From Pseudoruegeria sp. SHC-113 (GTDB lineage: Bacteria > Pseudomonadota > Alphaproteobacteria > Rhodobacterales > Rhodobacteraceae): a stretch of 64,000 bases of DNA. Positions 8,945-17,642 of the stretch are shown here, one piece after another. The DNA lies in NCBI RefSeq assembly GCF_025376885.1, contig NZ_JAHUBR010000001.1, positions 2,294,001-2,358,000 of the forward strand. Direction: 5' to 3'. Position numbers and translations under genes: made by a program. The notes below the pieces were generated by a model. That model saw only the letters and a program-made list of their open reading frames with translations, was not told the origin of the DNA and did no database searches. Position 1 is the first letter of the stretch. Every line of letters begins with the position of its first letter.

Positions 8945-9862
8945 TCACTGTGAAAAAACACGCTCCGCCGCCGCCCGGATCGCCACTTTCAGGGCCGCCG
9001 CACTATGCCTGTCCTGCTGACCGACGCGCGTGAGCAGGCCCACCGGGCGGCGGATCTCGGGCTGGGTGACGGGGCGATACAGCACCCTGCCCCCGGCACT
9101 CTGCGCCGCCGAAAGCGGCAGCAGCGCCACGCCGGTGCCCGCCGCCACCAGATCGAGCGCCGTGGAGGAGCGCCGCACCTCGCAGGACCAGCGCAGCGGC
9201 AGGCGCGCGCGGGCCATGGCCTCATCGATCAGCAGACGGTTGCCGGTGCCGCGCGCGGGCAGGATCAGCGCCTCGCCCTGCACATCCGCCCATGTCAGCG
9301 CCTCTTGCGCCTCTAACGCGTGGCCGGGCGGCAGAACGAGCACGATCTGATCGTCAAACAGCGGCTCAAACAGCGTGTTGGGCTCCAGCGAGGGGATCGA
9401 GCAGAGGCCGAAATCGGCCTCCCCCTTGCCCACGGCCTCGGCCACCGCATTGGCGCTGTGGTCGAGCAGCCGCAGCCGAGCCGCGTTGCCTTGTTCCCGG
9501 AAGAGTGCCAACGCAGCCGGCAGCAGAACGCTTACCACCGTGGGGATCACCGCTACCGTCACCACCGCGTTGCGCTGGTGTTCAAAGGCGACGCTCTCAT
9601 CGCGCATCGCCAGCGCCGTTTCGCGCGCATCCGCAAGGATCGCCTCGGCGCGCACCTGCAGCCGCTTGGCGGCGAGCGTGGGCCGCACCTCCCGCGTGCT
9701 GCGCTCAAACAGCACCGAATCCAGCGCCGCCTCCAGCTTCTGCACCCGCCGCGTGACCGCCGATTGCGAGAGGTTCAACCGCTCCGCCGCAAGGTGAAAC
9801 GAGCCCGTCTCCTTCACCGCGAGAAAGGCTTCCAGATCGCTGAAATCGTAATTGATGCGCAT
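8945..9862 (-). CDS. LysR-family transcriptional regulator (likely controls tcuAB)
   Basis: A 305-aa regulator with an N-terminal winged helix-turn-helix (FLAVKETGSFHLAAERLNLS, then QSAVTRRVQKLE) and a C-terminal LysR substrate-binding domain. It is divergent from tcuA with an 81-bp spacer, the standard arrangement for a LysR protein controlling its neighbour, and corresponds in position to tcuR of tricarballylate loci. The start at 9862 gives a normal family length; the longer frame adds an implausible Cys/His-rich extension. The co-inducer is probably a tricarboxylate. Confidence 0.9.
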   Translation of the reverse strand: MRINYDFSDLEAFLAVKETGSFHLAAERLNLSQSAVTRRVQKLEAALDSVLFERSTREVRPTLAAKRLQVRAEAILADARETALAMRDESVAFEHQRNAVVTVAVIPTVVSVLLPAALALFREQGNAARLRLLDHSANAVAEAVGKGEADFGLCSIPSLEPNTLFEPLFDDQIVLVLPPGHALEAQEALTWADVQGEALILPARGTGNRLLIDEAMARARLPLRWSCEVRRSSTALDLVAAGTGVALLPLSAAQSAGGRVLYRPVTQPEIRRPVGLLTRVGQQDRHSAAALKVAIRAAAERVFSQ

Positions 9863-9943
9863 GGCGCAATAATCACGCCAAACCCGGCATTGGTCAAATA
9901 AAAACCCCGCGGCTATCCCGTGCCCACAGCAAGGATGACAGCC

Positions 9944-11329
9944 ATGAGCACACCCCACGACATCGCCATCATCGGCGGCGGCAATGCCGCTCTCTGCGCC
10001 GCGATCACCGCCGCCGAAGCCGGCGCGCGGGTGCTGATCCTCGAGACAGCGCCCAAGGCCTATCGCGGCGGCAACTCCCGCCACACCCGCAACTTCCGCT
10101 GCATGCATTCAGGCCCCCTTGGCCCGCTTGTGGAAAGCTACAGCGAGGAGGAATATTTCGCCGACCTGATGAAGGTCACTGCTGGCAAGACGGATGAAGC
10201 CCTCGCCCGGCTGGCAATCCGCTCCTCGGAGGAGTGCCTTCCGTGGATGGAGGCCCATGGCGTGCGTTTTCAGCCCTCGCTGTCGGGCACGCTGTCGCTG
10301 GCGCGCACCAACGCCTTCTTCATGGGCGGCGGCAAATCGCTGGTGAACGCCTATTTCCGCACCGCGCAGGCGCTGGGGGTGGAGGTGCTCTATGAGGCTG
10401 CCGTCACCCATCTGGAGCTTGCAGACGATCAGATCGCATGGGTCGATTACACCCATGAGGGCGAAAGCCACCGGATCACGCCCAAGGCGGTGATCGTGGC
10501 CTCGGGCGGCTTTCAGGCCGACACCGAATGGCTCACCCGCGCCTGGGGGGAACCTGCGAAGAACTTCCTGATCCGTGGCACGCCTTACAATCGCGGCGTT
10601 GTGCTGGCGGATCTTCTGGACCAAGGCGCGCTTTCGGTGGGCGATCCCACCCAGTGCCACGCCGTGGCCATCGACGGGCGCGCACCGAAGTTTGATGGCG
10701 GCATCGTCACGCGGCTGGATTGCGTACCCTTCTCTATCGTCGTGAACAAAAACGCCGAGCGCTTCTATGACGAGGGCGAGGACGTCTGGCCCAAGCGCTA
10801 CGCGATCTGGGGGCGGCTCGTGGCCGCGCAGCCCGATCAGGTGGGCTATGTGATCATCGACAGCCGGTCGCTGAACCTCTTCATGCCGTCTGTCTTCCCA
10901 CCCCTAAAGGCCGACACGCTGGAGGATCTCGCCACCCAGATGGGCCTGCCGCCCGCGAAACTGCGCGAAACGGTGGAGGGCTTCAACGCCGCCTGCGGCG
11001 ATACCTCGGGCTTCCATCCGACGGAGCTTGACGGCGTCGCCACCCAAGGCCTCACCCCGCCCAAGACCAACTGGGCCCGGCCAATCACCACCCCGCCCTT
11101 CTACGGCTACTCGCTGCGCACCGGCGTGACCTTCACCTACCTCGGCCTGAAGGTCGACGAGACCGCCCAATGCGCCACCGAGAATGGACCAATCCGCAAC
11201 CTCTGGGCGGCGGGCGAAACCATGGCCGGCTCGATCCTCGGGCAGGGCTATCTGGCCGGATACGGCATGACCATCGGAACCGTCTTCGGACGTATCGCGG
11301 GCCGGGAGGCCGCCGCCTATGCAAACTGA
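9944..11329 (+). CDS. tcuA: FAD-dependent tricarballylate dehydrogenase (TcuA-like)
   Basis: A 461-aa flavoprotein of the fumarate reductase/succinate dehydrogenase family. The dinucleotide-binding motif IGGGNAALCAAITAAEAG is at the N-terminus; later segments (GGFQAD, GGIVTRLD, and a C-terminal AAGETMAGSILGQGYLAGYG) fit the family. TcuA oxidises tricarballylate to cis-aconitate. Of GTG 9920, ATG 9935 and ATG 9944 I chose 9944, because AAGGA lies 8 nt upstream and the protein then starts directly at the FAD motif. Its stop overlaps the tcuB start by 11 bp. A related FAD dehydrogenase acting on another organic acid remains possible. Confidence 0.85.
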   Translation: MSTPHDIAIIGGGNAALCAAITAAEAGARVLILETAPKAYRGGNSRHTRNFRCMHSGPLGPLVESYSEEEYFADLMKVTAGKTDEALARLAIRSSEECLPWMEAHGVRFQPSLSGTLSLARTNAFFMGGGKSLVNAYFRTAQALGVEVLYEAAVTHLELADDQIAWVDYTHEGESHRITPKAVIVASGGFQADTEWLTRAWGEPAKNFLIRGTPYNRGVVLADLLDQGALSVGDPTQCHAVAIDGRAPKFDGGIVTRLDCVPFSIVVNKNAERFYDEGEDVWPKRYAIWGRLVAAQPDQVGYVIIDSRSLNLFMPSVFPPLKADTLEDLATQMGLPPAKLRETVEGFNAACGDTSGFHPTELDGVATQGLTPPKTNWARPITTPPFYGYSLRTGVTFTYLGLKVDETAQCATENGPIRNLWAAGETMAGSILGQGYLAGYGMTIGTVFGRIAGREAAAYAN

Positions 11330-12383
11330 CCTGATCACCGAGCTGCGCCGCCAATCCGAGATCTGCAACGCCTGCCGCTACTGCGAAGGCTATTGCTCCG
11401 TCTTTCCCGCCCTGCACCGCGAACGCGCCTTCGCCGAAGGAGATCTGACCCAGCTCGCCAACCTCTGCCACAACTGCCGGGGCTGCTATTACGCCTGCCA
11501 GTACACGGCCCCCCATGAGTTCGATCTGAACCTGCCGAAAGCCTTGGCAGAGGTACGGCGCGACAGCTGGGAGAGCTTCGCGTGGCCCGCCCCGGCGGCG
11601 CGTGCGTTTCAATCCCACGGGCTCGCCATCGCGGCGGCCACTGTGCTTGGCTTCGCCCTGCTTTTTGCGGCAATCAAGGCGCTCGGCAACGCCGGGGGCG
11701 AGGGTTTCTACGCCGCGCTTTCGCACAATGCCATGGTGGCGATCTTCGCCCCGGCCTTCCTGTTTCCGCTGGCAAGCATTGCCTTCAGCCTGCGCGCCTA
11801 TTGGCGCCATGTGGGCGGCAAGCGCCTGCGCCTGTCGCATGTCACCGCCGCCTTCGGCTCCGTCGCAAGGATGCGCGATCTGGCGGCTGGCCATGGCGAG
11901 GGCTGCAATTTCGAGGAGGAAGACAGGTTCTCCCACGCGCGCCGCTACGCGCATCAGGCGGTGATGTATGGCTTCCTGCTGTGCTTTGCCTCCACCGCCT
12001 CCGGCACCGTGCTGCACTACGGCTTTGGCCTGCACGCGCCCTACCCGTTCTTCTCCCTGCCCAAGCTTCTGGGCGTGCCCGGTGGCCTGATGCTGACCTT
12101 CGGCACCATCGCCATGGCCTGGCTCAAGCTGAAGGCCGACAAAAACCTCGCCGATGCCAAGGCCTTCGGCGGCGAGATGGGCTTCATCGCGCTGCTGGGC
12201 TTCGTGGCCGCCAGCGGGCTTGCGCTCTACTGGCTGGGAGGCACGGCGGCCATGGCGACGGTGCTTGCCCTGCACCTTGGCGCGGTGCTGGCTTTCTTCC
12301 TGCTCACGCCTTTCAGCAAGATGGCCCATGGCTTTTACCGACTGGCCGCGCTGATCCGCGAGGAGCAGAACAAGCAGGCCTGA
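11319..12383 (+). CDS. tcuB: Tricarballylate utilisation membrane Fe-S/haem protein (TcuB-like)
   Basis: A 354-aa membrane protein that reoxidises the flavin of TcuA and passes electrons to the membrane pool. The N-terminus has two ferredoxin-like cysteine clusters, CNACRYCEGYC (about 17-27) and CHNCRGCYYAC, consistent with 4Fe-4S centres. About six hydrophobic segments follow from residue 105. It overlaps tcuA by 11 bp, as expected for a coupled two-gene operon, and is followed by a strong hairpin at 12406. Confidence 0.88.
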   Translation: MQTDLITELRRQSEICNACRYCEGYCSVFPALHRERAFAEGDLTQLANLCHNCRGCYYACQYTAPHEFDLNLPKALAEVRRDSWESFAWPAPAARAFQSHGLAIAAATVLGFALLFAAIKALGNAGGEGFYAALSHNAMVAIFAPAFLFPLASIAFSLRAYWRHVGGKRLRLSHVTAAFGSVARMRDLAAGHGEGCNFEEEDRFSHARRYAHQAVMYGFLLCFASTASGTVLHYGFGLHAPYPFFSLPKLLGVPGGLMLTFGTIAMAWLKLKADKNLADAKAFGGEMGFIALLGFVAASGLALYWLGGTAAMATVLALHLGAVLAFFLLTPFSKMAHGFYRLAALIREEQNKQA

Positions 12384-12405
12384 GGGCTTCGAAAAGGCAC
12401 AAAAG

Positions 12406-12437
12406 AACCGGGCCGCCCTGCGAAAGGCGGCCCGGTT
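12406..12437. terminator. Bidirectional terminator-like hairpin between convergent operons
   Basis: A perfect 12-bp stem (AACCGGGCCGCC paired with GGCGGCCCGGTT) with an 8-nt loop. On the plus strand it is followed by TTGCGTTTGC, and on the minus strand the stem is followed by CTTTTGTGCC. It sits between tcuB (plus) and the D-2-hydroxyacid dehydrogenase gene (minus), so it can serve both transcripts. Confidence 0.75.
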
Positions 12438-12462
12438 TGCGTTTGCATGGGTGGCGCTGGCC

Positions 12463-13437
12463 TCAGCCGCGCAGAACCTCGGGGTTGATCACATGGATCG
12501 GCGCGCCCTCGGCAAAGGCGTTCACCTGCTCGAAAATATCGGCGAACTGCAGATCGAACTCGTCTTCCGTCACGAAACCAATATGCGGCGTGGCGATCAG
12601 GTTCGGGTGCGACAGCAGCGGATCAGAAGCATCAAGCAGCGGCTCGGTGTCAAACACATCCACCGCCGCCCAGCCCGGCCGCCCGGCATTGAGCGCCGCG
12701 AGCAAAGCGCCCGGCGCAACAAGCCCGGCGCGGGAGGTGTTCACGAAAACAGCGCCCGGCTGCATCAATGCCAGATCCGCGCCGGCGATCAGGCCCCGGC
12801 TCTCAGCCGTCAGCCGCACGTGGAGCGAGACGACATCGCTGGTGGCAAAGAAAGCCTCCCGGCTTGTCGCCACGCGCAATCCATCCGATGCCGCCCGCGC
12901 GCGCCCGGCCTCGCTGCCCCAGATCTGCACCTCCATCCCGAAGGCCTGCGCATAGCCCGCCACCAGCTTCGCAATGCGCCCATAGCCGTAGAGGCCAAGC
13001 GTGCGCCCGTGCAGGCTCTTGCCCACGCCGATCTGCCACTTGCCAGCCTTGACCGCCGCCATCTGCTGCGGGATCTGGCGCATGGCGGAGAGGATCAGGC
13101 CGAAAGTCAGCTCGGCAGCGGCATAATTAGGCGCGCCTGCGGCCTGTTTGGAGGCAAAGGCGATGCCATGCGCCGAACAGGCGGCCACATCCACATGGGG
13201 ATAGGCCCCGCGCTGGCTGATCAGCCGCAGGCTCGGCAGGCGCTCCAGCAGATCGCGGGTGACGCTCGTGCGCTCGCGAAACAGCACCAGCGCCTCGGCC
13301 TCCTGCAGCCGCGCGGCGAGCTTTGCCGGCTCAGCCACGTGATCGGTCCAGACGGTGACGTCATGGCCCGCAAGCATCTGATAACACGGCAGGCTGCGCA
13401 GCGTGTTGAACCAATCGTCCAGAATGTGAACCTTCAA
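12463..13437 (-). CDS. D-isomer-specific 2-hydroxyacid dehydrogenase family protein
   Basis: A 324-aa NAD(P)-dependent oxidoreductase. The Rossmann motif is LGLYGYGRIAKLVAGYA at about 145-161. The catalytic trio is visible as Arg in VNTSRAGL, Glu in VFDTEP and His in TPHIGF. The N-terminal catalytic half resembles phosphoglycerate dehydrogenase-like members. It is the last gene of the tctC-tctAB-prpF-usp operon, 25 bp from the preceding small gene, so it may process a 2-hydroxy or 2-oxo acid derived from the imported tricarboxylate. The exact substrate is unknown. Confidence 0.9.
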   Translation of the reverse strand: MKVHILDDWFNTLRSLPCYQMLAGHDVTVWTDHVAEPAKLAARLQEAEALVLFRERTSVTRDLLERLPSLRLISQRGAYPHVDVAACSAHGIAFASKQAAGAPNYAAAELTFGLILSAMRQIPQQMAAVKAGKWQIGVGKSLHGRTLGLYGYGRIAKLVAGYAQAFGMEVQIWGSEAGRARAASDGLRVATSREAFFATSDVVSLHVRLTAESRGLIAGADLALMQPGAVFVNTSRAGLVAPGALLAALNAGRPGWAAVDVFDTEPLLDASDPLLSHPNLIATPHIGFVTEDEFDLQFADIFEQVNAFAEGAPIHVINPEVLRG

Positions 13438-13461
13438 AGCGGCCTCCCTTTGGCGCGAAAT

Positions 13462-13623
13462 CTAGCGGCCCGCGAGATCGGCGAAGGCCTTGCTGACCTT
13501 GCGGTGCAGATCTTCAACGTTGCGCCGTTCGCGGCCTTCGGCCTCCTCGATCCGGCCCGCAAGCCTGGCGCGCAGATCGGCGAGTTGGTCGGTGATGCGG
13601 CGGAATTGATCGTATTCGGGCAT
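13462..13623 (-). CDS. Small charged protein, 53 aa, unknown function
   Basis: An unrecognised 53-aa protein rich in Arg, Asp and Glu (MPEYDQFRRITDQLADLRA at the start), likely a single amphipathic coiled-coil helix. It lies 11 bp after the Usp-domain stop and 24 bp before the dehydrogenase start, on the same strand, and its frame is clean and fills the gap exactly. It may bind an operon partner. It is cysteine- and histidine-poor except for one His, so a metal-binding role is unlikely. Confidence 0.7.
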   Translation of the reverse strand: MPEYDQFRRITDQLADLRARLAGRIEEAEGRERRNVEDLHRKVSKAFADLAGR

Positions 13624-13634
13624 GATGCGCCTCT

Positions 13635-14447
13635 TCAATGGGAAAGCAGTACGGGAATGCGGATGTCGCGCAGGACCTTGGCGGTATCGCCGCCCAAAAA
13701 ATCCTCACGGAACTTGGAGTGCTCATAGGCCCCCATCACCAGCAGCGAGGGGTCGTGGCGGTCGCAATAGGCCAGAAGCGTCTCGGCCACGGCGTGGCTT
13801 TCGGGGAAATCCTCATGCACCGGGCTGACCCCATGCAGCCGCAGGTGCTGCAGCAGATCCGCGATGCCTCCGACCGGCGTACCAAAGCTGATCACGCTTA
13901 CCTTCCCTTCCGCCTCCAGCAGGCGCAGGCTATCGGAGAGCGCCCGCGCGGCGGAGCGGCTGCCGTCCCAGGCCAGCGCGGCGTGGCTGTGGTCTGCGTC
14001 AGCCCGGTAGCCTTCGGGCACCACGATCACCGGCCGCCCGGAGAGCAGCGCGATCCGGTCCGGGTGCAGCGCCACATGGGCGTCGTCTGCGTCCATGTGG
14101 CGGCCCACGATGATCATATCGTAGCAGCGCGCGGCTTCGGCGAGGGTCACATCCACGCGGCCCGCCTGTTCGCGAAAGCGCAGCGCGTCGCCAAGCGCCA
14201 GTTCCTGCGCCAGCGCCTCGAACTGCGCCGCGATCCCGGCCACGATATCGGCATTGGCCTGCGTCAGCAGCGCACGCGCCTGCGCCGGGATCCAGCGCGA
14301 GGAGCTGTCGATCACCTCATGGGTGGAATGGGCCAGAAGCGCCGTCACCTGCGCGCCGCGCCCCTTGGCCAGCTCGGCCGCGTAGCGCAGGGCGGCGTCG
14401 GAGGCCGGGGAGCCGTTGTAGGACACCAGTAGATTCATGATCGCCAT
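13635..14447 (-). CDS. Tandem universal stress protein (UspA) domain protein
   Basis: A 270-aa protein with two Usp domains: the first about 1-140 (LLVSYNGSPASDAALRYA ... DMIIVGRHM), the second about 150-270 (ALAWDGSRSAARAL ... LLVMGAYEHSKFREDFLGG). The second ends in a G-rich turn of the ATP-binding type. ATG 14447 is preferred over ATG 14438 because GGAAAGG lies 8 nt upstream; it starts 1 bp after the tautomerase stop. Its place in a tricarboxylate transport operon suggests a regulatory role tied to nutrient import. Confidence 0.9.
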   Translation of the reverse strand: MAIMNLLVSYNGSPASDAALRYAAELAKGRGAQVTALLAHSTHEVIDSSSRWIPAQARALLTQANADIVAGIAAQFEALAQELALGDALRFREQAGRVDVTLAEAARCYDMIIVGRHMDADDAHVALHPDRIALLSGRPVIVVPEGYRADADHSHAALAWDGSRSAARALSDSLRLLEAEGKVSVISFGTPVGGIADLLQHLRLHGVSPVHEDFPESHAVAETLLAYCDRHDPSLLVMGAYEHSKFREDFLGGDTAKVLRDIRIPVLLSH

Positions 14448-14448
14448 G

Positions 14449-15537
14449 TCAGTGGCCTTTCCAGACAGAGGCAGGCACGTAGACGCGCCCGTCCGCAAGC
14501 TTGCGCGCGGTGCGCAGCAGGCCGGCGGAGTTCAGCGAGAAGGAGTTGTTCAGGTCGAAATCCACCAGCACCTCGATGGTGCCCGTGGCATGTTCCAGCA
14601 CCACCTGCGCCGGGCTTTCCGCCGGGCGTGCGAGCAGCCCGTCGGCCACGGTGCCCGGCGTGAGCGCGCAGGAGGCAAGACATTGCGCGCCGGTGACCGC
14701 CATCGAGGGGTGCGTGTTCCACGGCATGAAATACCGCGTGGCGATGGTGCCGCCGTCGCGCGCCGGGGCCAACAGGCCAAACTTCGGCGTCACGGATTTG
14801 GACACATCGCCCATCCCCATCTTTTCCCCTGCCTGCAGACGGATCGCTTCCATCCGGGCGAAGAACGCCTTGTTGGCGTCGAGCTCGGCCACGCTTTCAT
14901 AGCCCGTGAGGCCGAAATCGCTGGCCCGCGCGATGGCCATGGGCATGGCCACATCCATGCAGGTGACTTCAATGCCGTCAAAGACATCCCGCAGGTTGCC
15001 GGTGGGCAGGAAGGCCCCGGTGGAAGAGCCTACGACGCCCATGAAGTTCAGCGCCACCGGCGCGGCGGTGCCGGGCACGCCGGCAATCGCCGCCTCGCCC
15101 TCGTAAGCCAGCCGTCCGCCGGGGGTTTGCACCTGTGCCAGCACCTGCGCGCCGGTGTTCACCGCGCGGATCTTCACCGGCGTGATGCCGTCCGCCGCCG
15201 CCACCAGCCCCATCTCGATCGCCGCCGGGCCGACGCCCGACAAGATATTGCCGCAGGTGGGTTTGAAATCGACAAGCCCGTCCTCCACCGAGACCTGGGC
15301 GAAGAAATAGTCGATGTCGGCCCAGTCATCACTGCTGCGCGAGAGCATGGCGACCTTGGTGGTCACGGCGGCCCCGCCGCCGATCCCGTCGATGTTGAGC
15401 GCATGGCCCGAGCCAAGCGCGGCCACCAGCACGCGGCCAAGCGTGTCGAGATCCTCAGGCAGATCGGCGCGGTTGAAGTAAGGCCCGCGCGAGGTGCCGC
15501 CGCGCATGAAGACGAAAGGGATACCGGTTTGGGTCAT
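14449..15537 (-). CDS. PrpF-family isomerase/tautomerase (4-oxalomesaconate tautomerase or aconitate isomerase-like)
   Basis: A 362-aa cofactor-free isomerase of the PrpF/GalD family. The signature FMRGGTSRGPYF is near the N-terminus; a lysine in TKVAML and a cysteine in PTCGNILSGVGP match the acid/base residues known in PrpF. Family members move double bonds in aconitates and oxalomesaconate. It overlaps the tctAB stop by ATGA. With a tricarboxylate importer and TcuAB close by, isomerisation of aconitate (for example trans- to cis-) is a reasonable inference; gallate-pathway tautomerisation is less likely because no aromatic genes are present. Confidence 0.87.
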   Translation of the reverse strand: MTQTGIPFVFMRGGTSRGPYFNRADLPEDLDTLGRVLVAALGSGHALNIDGIGGGAAVTTKVAMLSRSSDDWADIDYFFAQVSVEDGLVDFKPTCGNILSGVGPAAIEMGLVAAADGITPVKIRAVNTGAQVLAQVQTPGGRLAYEGEAAIAGVPGTAAPVALNFMGVVGSSTGAFLPTGNLRDVFDGIEVTCMDVAMPMAIARASDFGLTGYESVAELDANKAFFARMEAIRLQAGEKMGMGDVSKSVTPKFGLLAPARDGGTIATRYFMPWNTHPSMAVTGAQCLASCALTPGTVADGLLARPAESPAQVVLEHATGTIEVLVDFDLNNSFSLNSAGLLRTARKLADGRVYVPASVWKGH

Positions 15538-17564
15538 TTGAGCGGCCACGGCAGAGACACCGCCTCCTGCAGAAGCCCCGGCGGGAAATCGCGGTTGAGC
15601 GAACCGGCCATGAGGCAGATGAAAAGGATCCCGCAGGTGGTCAGCAAAAGCGTCTTGCCCCAGCCCGCCCCGGCGCGCACCCGCAGGAATGCGACGAGGA
15701 AAGCCACCAGCGCGAGGATGAAGCCCACGAAGAAGGTGCCCGCGATCAGCGCGGCGAACCACGCCAGCGTCGACCACAGCCCGTAGGGCGCATCGGCGTC
15801 CTCCCCGGCGACTTCCTTGTCGGCGAAGATCGGGTCCGTCTCGGGCCGCAGCATCATCTGCACGAGCAGAATGAGGCAGCACAGCAGCGAGACGCCGCCG
15901 ATGAAGAGCGGTACGATCTTGTCGGTCAGGTTGAAATCCGGGATTTGGTTGGCGTTGATCACCGCGATCATCAGGTAGCCCGCGATTACCAGCAGGAACA
16001 CCACCGGCGCGCGTTTGGAGCCGGAGGCCACATCGCCCTCGGCCATGATCGATTTCGCCTGCCGCAGGCCCAGCACCACCGACACCACGGTGACGATGAT
16101 CAGCAGGATCACGATTGGGCTGAAGATGTAATCCATGCCCTCCTCGAAGCTCTTGCGGAAGCGGAAGGAGGCGATCTGGAACGCCTGGTTGGAGAATTTC
16201 TCCACCGGTTCCGACAGCACGAAGCCGATCAGGAAGGCCGGGCGCGACCAGTCAAAGCGGCGCAGGAAGATGCCGATCAGCCCGATCACGAAGAGCGCCA
16301 GAAGATCCTCGAAGTTCTGCCCGGACTGGAACGCCGCGAAGGCGATCAGCATGAACAGGAACGGCGCGAGATAGGTGAAACGGATCGTCGTCAGCTTGGC
16401 GATGCCACCGGAGGCCGCGATGCAGAGCACCGTGCCCACGACGTTGGCCAGCGCCAGCAGCCAGACGATGGAATAGGTGATGTTGAGGTTGTCGCGCAGC
16501 ATCGCCGGGCCGACTTCGATGTCGCCGGAGCCCAGCAGCGCGATGGCGCCGATGAAGATCGCCATGGAGCCCGAGCCGGGAATCCCGAACAGCAGCGTCG
16601 GCACCAGCCCGCCGCCCTCCTTGGCGTTGTTGGAGCTTTCCGGCCCAATCACGCCGCGGATCTCGCCCTTGCCGAAGTTGGATTTGTCCTTCGTGGTCTG
16701 CACCGCGTGGCCATAGGCGATCCAGTCCACCACCGAACCGCCCAGGCCCGGAATGATGCCGACCATCACGCCGATCAGCGAACAGCGGATCGAGAGCCAC
16801 TTGTTGGCCGCCCAGTCGCGTACACCGTCCATCCAGCCTGCGCCCAGCTTGGCCTCGCCGGCGATGGCACGGTCCTGCCGCAGCAGTGAGACGATCTCGG
16901 GCACGGCGAAGATGCCAAGGCCCACGATCACCAGCGCAAGGCCGTCAGTGAGATAGGGAATGTCGTAGGTGGCCATGCGCAGGCTGCCGCCTGCGTCGGC
17001 CTCGCCGATGGTGCCGATCATCATGCCAAGGCCCGCAGCGGCCAGCCCTTTCAGCGCCACGCGCCCGGCCAGCACTGCCACCATGGACAGGCCCAGCACC
17101 GTGATCATCAGCATTTCCGGCAGGCCGAAGGCCAGCACGATGGGGCGTGCGATCAGGATGAAGAGCGTCAGGAAGAGCGCGCCCACGAGCCCGCCGAAGA
17201 GCGAGGAGGTGAAAGCGGCGGAAAGCGCGCGGGCCGCCTGCCCTTTCTTGGCCAGCGGAAAGCCGTCAAGCACCGTGGCCTGGCTGGCGGAGGATCCGGG
17301 GATCCCCATCAGCACCGAGGCGAAGGTGTCGGAGGTGGGCACCACCGCCACCATGCCGATCATCAGCGCAAGGCCAAGGATCGGATCCATGCCGAACATG
17401 AACGGCAGAAGAAGCGAAAGCCCGGCGATGCCGCCTAGGCCGGGGAACACGCCAACGGCGAGCCCCATCACCACGCCCAGGACAAGATATCCAAGGACGA
17501 TCGGTTGCAGAATCAGGCCCCATGCCTCGCCAAGCGCAGGCAGGGCGGTCGCGAACATGTCCAT
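15534..17564 (-). CDS. tctA: Fused tripartite tricarboxylate transporter permease, TctA-TctB
   Basis: A 676-aa inner-membrane protein combining both TTT permease subunits. Residues 1 to about 500 are TctA, with the duplicated family motifs (VFPGLGGIAGL / IIPGLGGSVVDW and LMGIPGSSASQ / LFGIPGSGSMA). Residues from about 515 are a four-helix TctB-like domain (VVFLLVIAGYLMIAV to the end). The frame runs through the junction without a stop or low-complexity break. It follows tctC after a strong hairpin and is coupled to the PrpF gene by a 4-bp overlap. Separate TctA and TctB proteins are the usual state. Confidence 0.92.
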   Translation of the reverse strand: MDMFATALPALGEAWGLILQPIVLGYLVLGVVMGLAVGVFPGLGGIAGLSLLLPFMFGMDPILGLALMIGMVAVVPTSDTFASVLMGIPGSSASQATVLDGFPLAKKGQAARALSAAFTSSLFGGLVGALFLTLFILIARPIVLAFGLPEMLMITVLGLSMVAVLAGRVALKGLAAAGLGMMIGTIGEADAGGSLRMATYDIPYLTDGLALVIVGLGIFAVPEIVSLLRQDRAIAGEAKLGAGWMDGVRDWAANKWLSIRCSLIGVMVGIIPGLGGSVVDWIAYGHAVQTTKDKSNFGKGEIRGVIGPESSNNAKEGGGLVPTLLFGIPGSGSMAIFIGAIALLGSGDIEVGPAMLRDNLNITYSIVWLLALANVVGTVLCIAASGGIAKLTTIRFTYLAPFLFMLIAFAAFQSGQNFEDLLALFVIGLIGIFLRRFDWSRPAFLIGFVLSEPVEKFSNQAFQIASFRFRKSFEEGMDYIFSPIVILLIIVTVVSVVLGLRQAKSIMAEGDVASGSKRAPVVFLLVIAGYLMIAVINANQIPDFNLTDKIVPLFIGGVSLLCCLILLVQMMLRPETDPIFADKEVAGEDADAPYGLWSTLAWFAALIAGTFFVGFILALVAFLVAFLRVRAGAGWGKTLLLTTCGILFICLMAGSLNRDFPPGLLQEAVSLPWPLK

Positions 17565-17598
17565 CGCACCGGCTTTCCGAAAAAGGGAATTTGGGAAG

Positions 17599-17634
17599 GC
17601 AGCGGGCCGCCTGCCTTATGGCGCGGCCCGCTGC
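17599..17634 (-). terminator. Hairpin between tctC and tctAB (likely attenuator or 3' stabiliser)
   Basis: An 11-bp perfect stem (GCAGCGGGCCG with CGGCCCGCTGC) begins 9 nt after the tctC stop on the minus strand, then CTTCCCAAATTCCCTTTTTCGG. The pyrimidine-rich tail with five T residues is consistent with partial termination. Such an element would let the binding protein be made in excess over the membrane subunits. Confidence 0.65.
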
Positions 17635-17642
17635 TTGAGAGC

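Noticed and set aside
12406-12437. Hairpin as part of a mobile element
   Set aside because: No transposase, target-site duplication or second copy nearby; it fits a bidirectional terminator.
15534-17564. TctA-TctB fusion as a sequencing artefact
   Set aside because: Frame and composition are continuous across the junction and both domains are complete; listed as a genuine fusion.
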